Origin: an uncultured Clostridia bacterium
GTDB taxonomy: Bacteria > Bacillota > Clostridia > UBA1381
NCBI GenBank assembly: GCA_944392335.1
Contig: CALXWJ010000001.1
Location: 62,001 to 126,000 of the forward strand
Reading direction: 5' to 3'
Length of the DNA: 64,000 nt
A program made the translations under genes and the position numbers. Numbering within the stretch: position 1 is the stretch's first letter; each line of letters starts with the position of its first letter. A model generated the notes under the pieces. It did not search any database and had not been told where the DNA came from. It worked only from the letters and a program-made list of their open reading frames with translations. Shown in pieces: positions 38,301 to 43,874 of this stretch.

Positions 38301-38626
38301 AAGAAAAATCCGAAATATACAGATTTTCAACTAAGAATAATCCGAGAATATCAGAAGTTACCTTATTTGAACAGAATATTTCATTTGTTGCGGAAAATCT
38401 TAATGATTCAGAAGTTTCGTTTGTTGTTATCGGGGCTGTGAAGGATGGATCGGGAAAGCTTTTGGCTGTAAATACTGAAAGTTTTACCATCCCGGAAAAA
38501 GTAACCTTGGAAAAGTCAATTTTTTTAAATTATCCTTTTGTTTCTGATAAGCATAAGATTGAATTTTATGTATGGCAGGATTTGGTGAAAATGAATCCTA
38601 TAATATGTAAAACAACACTTAGATAA
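35315..38626 (+). CDS. Secreted beta-helix protein, GH141-like (cassette B, second)
   Basis: 1103 residues; AAAGGAGAG precedes ATG 35315. Signal peptide 1-29. An N-terminal region of ~200 residues (Ig-like, unrecognised) leads to the beta-helix (~225-890) with ARPFSSIETA, DIAGWPNGE, EMDIPGEWYLDVSG (~475) and SDSGAIYAGRSWA (~682), then VDSSNHDYRVKDEA. Fn3-like domain ~910-1010; C-terminal recurrent module ~1012-1103 (FYVWQDLVKMNPI). It thus joins the beta-helix and the module that other cassettes place in separate proteins. GH141-type glycosidase is the best guess. A strong hairpin lies within the signal-peptide codons (35357-35386). It is the last gene of cassette B. Confidence 0.82.
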   Translation: MINKKAIALLLSFGLILGIIPQYQVLAFNDTGLISVTASENKITVSGKAAAENENISIILTEQTTTRDDISAIETDEDLVNRLKNFYITESVNYNFEKTLSTEELSDDFKIIISSENMLLEENISKNKISECLLENYEIDEQGGITVWGSSAENAQIYILDESLFEGDPGTATSDENIEKYIIKNVAAGSGEYNVTIGNVFYNVNTVALCVKSGDEKIVYKVESNYIHVGNNIGETGNGTIARPFSSIETAKEYLRENKSNREMFVIIHGGRYEFEETVVFDENDGATEDRPITYKAAEGEDVIFTGARVIENSFFEIPGDDVKARLKGAAADNAVMLDLSKIGVNFDFVSFMNEGNNQLFRYLNIFLNDKRQDIAGWPNGEKFKITSVTKGSDVTTDRYLEIDGLDTSKWQYSDNIFIYGCIGNWWNHEWDEIAAFTENIKELKISSYSSDPTAYLGEEYNNPQFTGRVLNVLEEMDIPGEWYLDVSGLKLYYYPPHKLTDEDTFEIAVFDDDFININECQYINFKGINFEKNASKSGTINTNKNHSGHALSIENSENINIENCKIRHIGMSGINADGRNILIDRCVISDVGHCGISVGLKGCREELTETGIVISNNIISDVARERGGNGSVGIYLRDDNVGTVVKNNIVHNTKNIAVRYGGLGNKIQYNEIYNVINDSSDSGAIYAGRSWADYGNVIEYNYIHDYGVKDESESPAWLACGIYWDDKHIGNTARFNIIVPNNTYDGYIAHINGGAQNTFQENIFANSKVGVRYASSAINNTDIGTCEDRVLEIPYNSQIYLEKYPEINNTYTTWKNEGEFYSYNYLKNNFNVGAANEFEGPIQISLWNETNNTTDVSIDYNDEVFVDSSNHDYRVKDEAKAQYCLMDGIPGENFDMDSIGLQSDYLLSDKDKAFELLYPENNANGLTAEKISIVWEKSDFADEYNYFVYSDKEGKNIVRSGSTHHTNVTVEGLEYGKDYYWQVVAKNMSKEINFEEKSEIYRFSTKNNPRISEVTLFEQNISFVAENLNDSEVSFVVIGAVKDGSGKLLAVNTESFTIPEKVTLEKSIFLNYPFVSDKHKIEFYVWQDLVKMNPIICKTTLR
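35357..35386 (+). promoter_or_regulatory. 12-bp perfect hairpin inside a signal-peptide coding region
   Basis: CTGATATTGGGG (35357-35368) and CCCCAATATCAG (35375-35386) flank ATAATA. It begins 42 bases after the start codon of the beta-helix gene and encodes LILGIIPQYQ. Whether it slows ribosomes during export or is chance is unknown. Confidence 0.5.
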
Positions 38627-38699
38627 TGATATGAATTAAAGTCAAAATTACGTGTAAAGAAACCGATAATGTGTATTAATAAAAATATTTATAACCGAT

Positions 38700-38830
38700 A
38701 TAACTGAGGACAAGATGTTCCCCGCCTCTTCAAGAGGCGGGTTTTATATCTGTAATCGGTATGAGAATACAATCTCCTGTCGATTACAGCGCAGCTATAC
38801 TGCGCTCTTGCCCTCATTCAATAAGGGCAT
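38700..38830 (+). repeat. Structured intergenic repeat (family 1, copy B)
   Basis: About 131 bases, starting ATAACTGAGGACA. Stems: a 9-pair CCCGCCTCT/AGAGGCGGG (38721-38741) followed by TTTTAT, TGTAATC/GATTACA, AGCGCAG/CTGCGCT (38788-38806) and TTGCCCT/AGGGCA (38808-38829). Order and loops match copy A at 17393, with compensatory changes. Its first stem plus T run could act as the terminator of cassette B. Confidence 0.75.
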
Positions 38831-39011
38831 GCCATTATTGGATGAAAGATATCATATAGACCGCAAAACCCCTGTTCAGTATAAAACCGAACAACGGTTT
38901 CGCTGATTTTTGGTAATAGCTGCCCGCTTTTAATTGTCAATTGCATTTTATAGGCAGTTTTTACCGATATCATACGGTTATGGGATATCAGTGGGGACAA
39001 CTTTACTTAGG
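38831..39011. other. Intergenic region, no gene seen
   Basis: No convincing reading frame. AAACCG-AACAA-CGGTTT forms a small hairpin at about 38884-38901, and CTGCC with a distant GGCAG before TTTTTA near 38920-38960 could be a weak terminator for the convergent genes. Confidence 0.4.
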
Positions 39012-40067
39012 TCATATTATTTCAAGTTCATCCTTATTCAAAAGCTTCGGGAATGTATCACAAAGTGTATCCTGGTACCAATACGCGACGGAGGAAATAT
39101 CGTCCTGCAAAGGGAGGTATCTTCCGCCGCTTCTCCATCCAAGCGCTTGAATGGTTACTTTGATATCCTGTCCAAAATATATGGGATCGCATATATGCCA
39201 ACGGTATAATGAAAATCTTTGCTGTGAATTATATAAACCATCCGGTTTTATTACTTTGGAAAGCCCTGTATAGGGTGTGGTAAATTCTTTATAATTTCCG
39301 TTAACATCAAAGTTATAGCTGCCGCAGAAATAATCCTCCGTTCCTGTCCCGCATATGGTAGGGTATTCCTTGTCTCCGTCCAAATAAAATTTTATTTCGC
39401 CTTCGCCCCACCATCCGCAGTTTTTCACACTCCAAAATAAATAAGTTCCTACATACTGTCCCTTGCCTCTGACATTATCGAGTATTGTATAAACATCTTT
39501 ATACGGCAGCGGATTGACTCTTCTGAATTGTGCATGAAAATAACCCATTGAATCATCAACATTTGTTTGCTGATAATCGATCTGATAATATAAATACACA
39601 TCTGCGGTATCTAAATTTTCAACCGTAATTTTAAAGCCCTTTTTAAATGGCATCTGCCAATAGCAATTGTATGCATTCGCGGGATTTACACATACTGCAA
39701 GTGAACTGATATATCCGATATTTTTTTTGTCCGCCGATGCAAAAAAATCGCCTAACGGAGCCTCCACGGAAGGATATTCGGAACCGTCCCAGTAGATACG
39801 AAGAATAAGGTTTCTTGTTGAATTGCTCGATTCGGTACACCAAATATGATTGATAATTCCGCTGTCCTTTATATCCGCAAGCACAAATGTGCTGCCCGGC
39901 TTTATCAATATACTCGGGGAAATTTTCCAGCCAATGCCCAAATCCCTCGCGCAATATTCTCCTGTTCCATTTTGTGCCATTGCTCCTTTCCCTTTTTCGG
40001 CGGTGAAATTTTCGGGAGAAACAGAACGTGTTTTTGCCGATGACATTTTAAATAATTCATTTAACAT
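39012..40067 (-). CDS. DUF2961 / GH172 family protein, cytoplasmic
   Basis: 351 residues, no signal peptide; AGAGGT lies 8 bases before the start on the minus strand. DUF2961 hallmarks: ADIKDSGIINHIWCT, RIYWDGSEYPSVEAPLGDFF, YWQMPFKKGFKITVEN, GWWGEGEIKFYLDGD and CGTGTEDYFCGSYNF. This family was renamed GH172 after difructose dianhydride I synthase/hydrolase and alpha-D-arabinofuranosidase members were characterised; it is a beta-jelly-roll enzyme that assembles as multimers. The GEGE and GTEDY acidic residues are in the family's conserved core. Specificity (fructo- or arabinofuranoside) cannot be read. It is divergent from an AraC gene that probably controls it. Confidence 0.88.
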   Translation of the reverse strand: MLNELFKMSSAKTRSVSPENFTAEKGKGAMAQNGTGEYCARDLGIGWKISPSILIKPGSTFVLADIKDSGIINHIWCTESSNSTRNLILRIYWDGSEYPSVEAPLGDFFASADKKNIGYISSLAVCVNPANAYNCYWQMPFKKGFKITVENLDTADVYLYYQIDYQQTNVDDSMGYFHAQFRRVNPLPYKDVYTILDNVRGKGQYVGTYLFWSVKNCGWWGEGEIKFYLDGDKEYPTICGTGTEDYFCGSYNFDVNGNYKEFTTPYTGLSKVIKPDGLYNSQQRFSLYRWHICDPIYFGQDIKVTIQALGWRSGGRYLPLQDDISSVAYWYQDTLCDTFPKLLNKDELEII

Positions 40068-40098
40068 TTAAAGACCTCTTTTCCTTTTTTATCTTTAC

Positions 40099-40120
40099 TT
40101 TATCATAAAAACGTGATAAA
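40099..40120. promoter_or_regulatory. Inverted repeat in the GH172/AraC divergent region
   Basis: TTTATCA and TGATAAA are separated by 8 bases, midway between the GH172-family gene (minus) and the AraC gene (plus). It is a candidate operator or paired -10 region; no bound protein is known. Confidence 0.35.
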
Positions 40121-40177
40121 ATAAATAACATAATTTGATTTATATTTAACATTTATTGGTTTGAAAGGGATTTTGAT

Positions 40178-41071
40178 ATGTTAATAGATGAACTGTCTCC
40201 GTATGTAAGACTTGCAATGCACTCAAATATAATCCCGCCGTGGCATTTAAAACGAAGAGTAATATTTGATTATGAATTGATTTATCTTGAAAAAGGAAGT
40301 TTTATTTTTATATATGGCGATAAAGAATACATATGCAAAAAAGATGATATTATCCTCATTCATCCGGGAATACCTCATTCGATTATAAATATTGACAATA
40401 AAATGATTTCACAGCCCCATGTGCATTTTGATATGAAATATGATTTTTACAGTGAAACGGTAAAAGTATCATTTAAAGATATCGATGAAATGACTCAGCA
40501 GGAAAGAAAGCTTATCAGAAGAGATATATTAAAAGGAATTATCGATACCCCCGTCATAAATACTGCACAAAAACCTTTAATAAAAAAAATATTGTTTGAT
40601 ATTATAGATAATTTTCAGTCTGCGCAGACTATGAGCGGTTTAAAATGCAAAATAGGTATGCTTGAATTATTAAGCGTTATAATATCCGAAAAGCAGCTAC
40701 CGCTTTATGACAGAGAATATAACATCAGCTATTTAATAAAAGAATATATAGATAATAATTATACAAACCGTATCACGCTCGATACCCTTGCGGCACAGTT
40801 TAATTACAATAAATACTATATAGAAAAAAAATTTAAAGAAAACTTTGCAATACCCATAAAGAAGTATTACACATCGGTAAGGCTTGATGAGGTGAAACGG
40901 GATATTGTTAAAGGCCTGCGTATCACAGATATAGTAGATAAATATAATTTTAGCTCTGTTTACGCGTTCAGCCGTTTTTTTAAAAACAGCGAGGGTATAA
41001 GCCCGACTGCATATAAAGAGAGTAAATCGAATATTTTTAAATCGGAGCAACGCTCCATCAAGCCTGCTTGA
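40178..41071 (+). CDS. AraC family transcriptional regulator
   Basis: 297 residues. The sensor half has FDYELIYLEKGSFIFIYGD and DDIILIHPGIPHSI, a cupin-like barrel. The DNA-binding half (~185-285) shows IKEYIDNNYTNRITLDTLAA, YIEKKFKENF and FSSVYAFSRFFKNSEGISP. AAAGGGA precedes the start. The last nine codons (SEQRSIKPA) lie in a palindromic repeat (family 2) found elsewhere in the window, so the original C-terminus may have been different. It is divergent from the GH172-family gene, its most likely target, and convergent with the next AraC gene. Confidence 0.92.
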   Translation: MLIDELSPYVRLAMHSNIIPPWHLKRRVIFDYELIYLEKGSFIFIYGDKEYICKKDDIILIHPGIPHSIINIDNKMISQPHVHFDMKYDFYSETVKVSFKDIDEMTQQERKLIRRDILKGIIDTPVINTAQKPLIKKILFDIIDNFQSAQTMSGLKCKIGMLELLSVIISEKQLPLYDREYNISYLIKEYIDNNYTNRITLDTLAAQFNYNKYYIEKKFKENFAIPIKKYYTSVRLDEVKRDIVKGLRITDIVDKYNFSSVYAFSRFFKNSEGISPTAYKESKSNIFKSEQRSIKPA

Positions 41072-41094
41072 AATGGAGCTTAAAAACGTTGCAC
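41043..41094 (+). repeat. Palindromic repeat (family 2), overlapping an AraC 3' end
   Basis: Arms GCAACG (41047-41052) and GCTCCAT (41052-41058) face ATGGAGC (41073-41079) and CGTTGC (41087-41092). The preceding GGAGC-AAC-GCTCC is a smaller hairpin sharing those bases. It matches the reverse complement of 17571-17622. The stop codon of the AraC gene (41069-41071) falls in the loop. Confidence 0.65.
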
Positions 41095-41106
41095 CGGCAA
41101 TATGAT

Positions 41107-41138
41107 AAAACAGGGCTTCTTTTATGAGGTCCTGTTTG
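41107..41138. terminator. Bidirectional terminator between convergent AraC genes
   Basis: AAACAGG and CCTGTTT arms around a TTTTAT-containing centre lie between the two stops. A/T tracts on each side suit both strands. Confidence 0.5.
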
Positions 41139-41141
41139 TTG

Positions 41142-41972
41142 TTATGATATGCTTTTTTTATATTGCATCGGCGACATTCCGGTTACGCGTTTAAATACCT
41201 GACAGTAATAAGCCTGTGAGGAAAAACCGAATATATCACTGATATATGAAATTTGTTTCCCTGAACGAATGTGTTTTTTTGTTTCTTGGATCTTCAGCTC
41301 TGTGAAAACGGTAATGACTCCTTTTCCGGAGTATGTTTTAAAAATATTTTTAATCGCGGTTTCGCTGATATGAGAGTAATTTGCAATATCAGACACCGTT
41401 AGATTTTTATTTAAATTATCTTTTAAAAAATTTATTGACTGATTATAAATAAAGGCATTTTTTGAGTCAACGAAATTGATAGGCTGTTTTTTTTGAGTCA
41501 GGATTTTATGCAGCAGGACTTCGATAAGTTTGCAGATTGAATCGGTCAAAGTATTACCCGAAACGGAATAGCTCCCGAAACCGTCGTTCCACATTTGCGG
41601 ATTCATATTTTCTTTGATTTCTTTATAAATCAATTCAAGAATAAACTTGTTGTCATCGGATAATTTATAAATTGTAGGGGTGTGTGAAAATGTTATGTCA
41701 GACAAATGAACCTGAATTACATAAGCCATGTTGTTAGGAGTTTTGTTACTTTTTAAAAAGTGAAATGTGTTTGGCGGAATAATCAGGATATCATCTTTCT
41801 TAAGAGTGATAACAATGTTTTCATATACGTGTTCAAATTGACCGCTGCTCACAATAACGATCTCGGTTTCGGGATGGGAATGACCCGAAAGTTTGGGATC
41901 GGCAACCGAACAAGAGTATGACAGGTAATATCTATCGCCTGTTATTTTAGGCGTCAATTCAATAAGATTCAT
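41142..41972 (-). CDS. AraC family transcriptional regulator of cassette C (probable)
   Basis: 276 residues from the ATG at 41972, which has GGAGG 7 bases upstream; the frame is open 16 codons further but without a site. The sensor half has GHSHPETEIVIVSSGQFEHV and DDILIIPPNTFHFLKS, a cupin with the usual His residues. The C-terminal half has NLTVSDIANYSHISETAIKN, IRSGKQISYISDIFGFSSQ and YCQVFKRVTGMSPMQYKK. On the minus strand TATAAT (42006-42001) gives a plausible -10 box. It is divergent from cassette C with 126 bases between starts, so activation of that cassette is the natural hypothesis. Confidence 0.92.
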   Translation of the reverse strand: MNLIELTPKITGDRYYLSYSCSVADPKLSGHSHPETEIVIVSSGQFEHVYENIVITLKKDDILIIPPNTFHFLKSNKTPNNMAYVIQVHLSDITFSHTPTIYKLSDDNKFILELIYKEIKENMNPQMWNDGFGSYSVSGNTLTDSICKLIEVLLHKILTQKKQPINFVDSKNAFIYNQSINFLKDNLNKNLTVSDIANYSHISETAIKNIFKTYSGKGVITVFTELKIQETKKHIRSGKQISYISDIFGFSSQAYYCQVFKRVTGMSPMQYKKSIS

Positions 41973-42049
41973 AATTTCCTCCATACCTTTTGTGTCTGAT
42001 ATTATAAAAAATATATCCAATATATAAAAAAAGAGCTATTTTTTTATAG

Positions 42050-42055
42050 TATAAT
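42050..42055 (+). promoter_or_regulatory. Probable -10 box before cassette C
   Basis: TATAAT lies 44 bases before the S gene start, but no good -35 box lies 17 bases upstream. A weak -35 fits a promoter that needs an AraC-type activator; that is inference. Confidence 0.4.
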
Positions 42056-42098
42056 ACAATTATTGGAGAATGTCAAGTAAAAAAACGGAGGCGTTTGT

Positions 42099-43832
42099 AT
42101 GAAAAATAAAAAAGTAAATGCATTGATCATAGCTTGTGTTGCCGCGGCGAATGTATGCGCATCAATATACGCGGAAGGAAAAATTGAAATTGCCACCCAA
42201 GGGGCTCAGGTTACCGTTAATTTAGATAATATCCAATGGGCAGGAAAGGAAGTATCGGTGTTTATATATTCAAAATCCGATGAAAACAACGATCCCATTG
42301 ACTTTTCAACAATAACGAACGATATATTTTCAAATGTTGTTGTATATGCAGATGAATTTATGACAGACGAAAACGGAAAGGCAGGGTTTGCATATTTGAT
42401 GAGAGACGACGACATAAGCGGCGATTACTGTGTCAATGTTTCATTGACCAATGGGGAATACGAAGAGACAGCGGAATATTTTTATGCGTCGGCGGATGAA
42501 AGACGGGAATTTATCGAAGAAATCGGCCGGGCATTGAAGAATAAAGATACAGATGCTTTGTCAGAGATATTTAAAAGAAGTGACAAGGATGAAAAAATTT
42601 TGGAATCCTGCGGATTTTTAATCGGAGGATATAAAAGTCTGCCTGACGGGAAAAAGTCTGACGTATTAGAAAGAATGACAGAATTGTATACCGATGATGA
42701 GGTAGAAGCATTCAATGAAGCCGTAATTGTGCAGACAGTCAACGATTCATCAAATATAGAAGAAGTGTTTGAACAATATAGTTCATATATAGGAGATATG
42801 CTGTTTGACAATAAAAATTATCAAGAGTTAAAGCAAAACAACAAAGATTCTGTTTTGCTGGAAGTTTTATCTAATATTGAGTTTGACAGTTTTGAAGATA
42901 TACAAGAAAATATTTTGATCCAATCGGCATTGACTCTTGTGAATGTTCAGGAAAGCTATGCCAATATTTATGATAAATTACAAAAGAATAATGATATATT
43001 TGAATTGTCAATGACCGATTATTTGTCTTTAAGCGATTATTATAAGAGCGTCGTAATGAAAAAAATGACGTCTCAGAACTTTAAAACGGTCGATGATCTT
43101 AAAACCGACTTTAATAATGCCGTTCGTGATGCTTTATCGGATCAAAACGAAAGCAGCAACAGCTCATCATCGGGCAGCAACACGGGAAGCGGAAACGGAG
43201 GCAGAGGCAATGCAATTGTGCAGGGCGATATAATAAACGCCGTAATTTCGCAAAATAAAGATCAGCAGGATACGACCGATCAAACAATAAAGGATGATGT
43301 ACCGATGTTTGATGATATTGACGGAGTCGAATGGGCAAAAGAAGCAATAGAAAAGCTGTGTGAAGCAAAAGTGATTTCGGGAACGGGCGACGGAAAATTC
43401 GAGCCGGACAGAGAGGTTACAAGGGAGGAATTTGTTAAAATGCTTGTAATCGCAATGGGATTGGAAATTACGGAAGAAACAACACAGTTTGAGGATGTGG
43501 TAAGCGATTCATGGTATGAAGAATATATCAAAACCGCCGTTGAAAACGGTATAGTAAGCGGGATCTCCGAATATGAGTTCGGAATAGGAAAAAAAATAAC
43601 AAGACAGGATATGGCGGTAATGATTTTCAGAGCTTTGAATCTTGACAACAGCGAGGATAATAACGATAAATTCGCGGATGACGCGGACATAAGTGATTAT
43701 GCAAAAGACGCCGTATATGCCGTGAAACGGGCAGGCATAATTTCCGGAGTGGGAGATAACATGTTTTTACCTAAAACATATGCGACAAGAGCACAAGCTG
43801 CCAAAATGATATATGTGGGTATAAAACAATAA
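42099..43832 (+). CDS. SLH-anchored surface protein, S family (cassette C)
   Basis: 577 residues, ACGGAGG before the start. Signal peptide 1-26 (ending ASIYAEG). Beta-rich N-terminal domain (~27-130), a long helical and acidic middle (~135-345), a Ser/Gly linker (~350-372) and, after a polar spacer, three SLH repeats (~405-577) with TREE, TRQD and TRAQ. All three wall-binding motifs are intact. Architecture equals that of the S proteins at 3977 and 25107; the helical middle seems more diverged than the SLH repeats. It is the first gene of cassette C, followed after 42 bases by SLH-X, the same order as in cassette B. Confidence 0.9.
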   Translation: MKNKKVNALIIACVAAANVCASIYAEGKIEIATQGAQVTVNLDNIQWAGKEVSVFIYSKSDENNDPIDFSTITNDIFSNVVVYADEFMTDENGKAGFAYLMRDDDISGDYCVNVSLTNGEYEETAEYFYASADERREFIEEIGRALKNKDTDALSEIFKRSDKDEKILESCGFLIGGYKSLPDGKKSDVLERMTELYTDDEVEAFNEAVIVQTVNDSSNIEEVFEQYSSYIGDMLFDNKNYQELKQNNKDSVLLEVLSNIEFDSFEDIQENILIQSALTLVNVQESYANIYDKLQKNNDIFELSMTDYLSLSDYYKSVVMKKMTSQNFKTVDDLKTDFNNAVRDALSDQNESSNSSSSGSNTGSGNGGRGNAIVQGDIINAVISQNKDQQDTTDQTIKDDVPMFDDIDGVEWAKEAIEKLCEAKVISGTGDGKFEPDREVTREEFVKMLVIAMGLEITEETTQFEDVVSDSWYEEYIKTAVENGIVSGISEYEFGIGKKITRQDMAVMIFRALNLDNSEDNNDKFADDADISDYAKDAVYAVKRAGIISGVGDNMFLPKTYATRAQAAKMIYVGIKQ

Positions 43833-43840
43833 TACGCTTT

Positions 43841-43862
43841 GTGCCTTGCGGTACGGAAAGGA
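43841..43862 (+). promoter_or_regulatory. 5-bp hairpin joined to the ribosome binding site, second copy
   Basis: GTGCC-TTGC-GGTAC forms a stem directly before GGAAAGGA, followed by AATGGT as at 33305. Compared with that copy, the fourth pair changes from T-G to C-G and the third from G-C to G-T, so pairing is kept. Confidence 0.45.
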
Positions 43863-43874
43863 ATGGTCAAAAAT

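Noticed and set aside
17393-38830. Complete insertion sequence at the family 1 repeats
   Set aside because: No transposase or TnpB-like frame accompanies any copy; at most these are non-autonomous relics.
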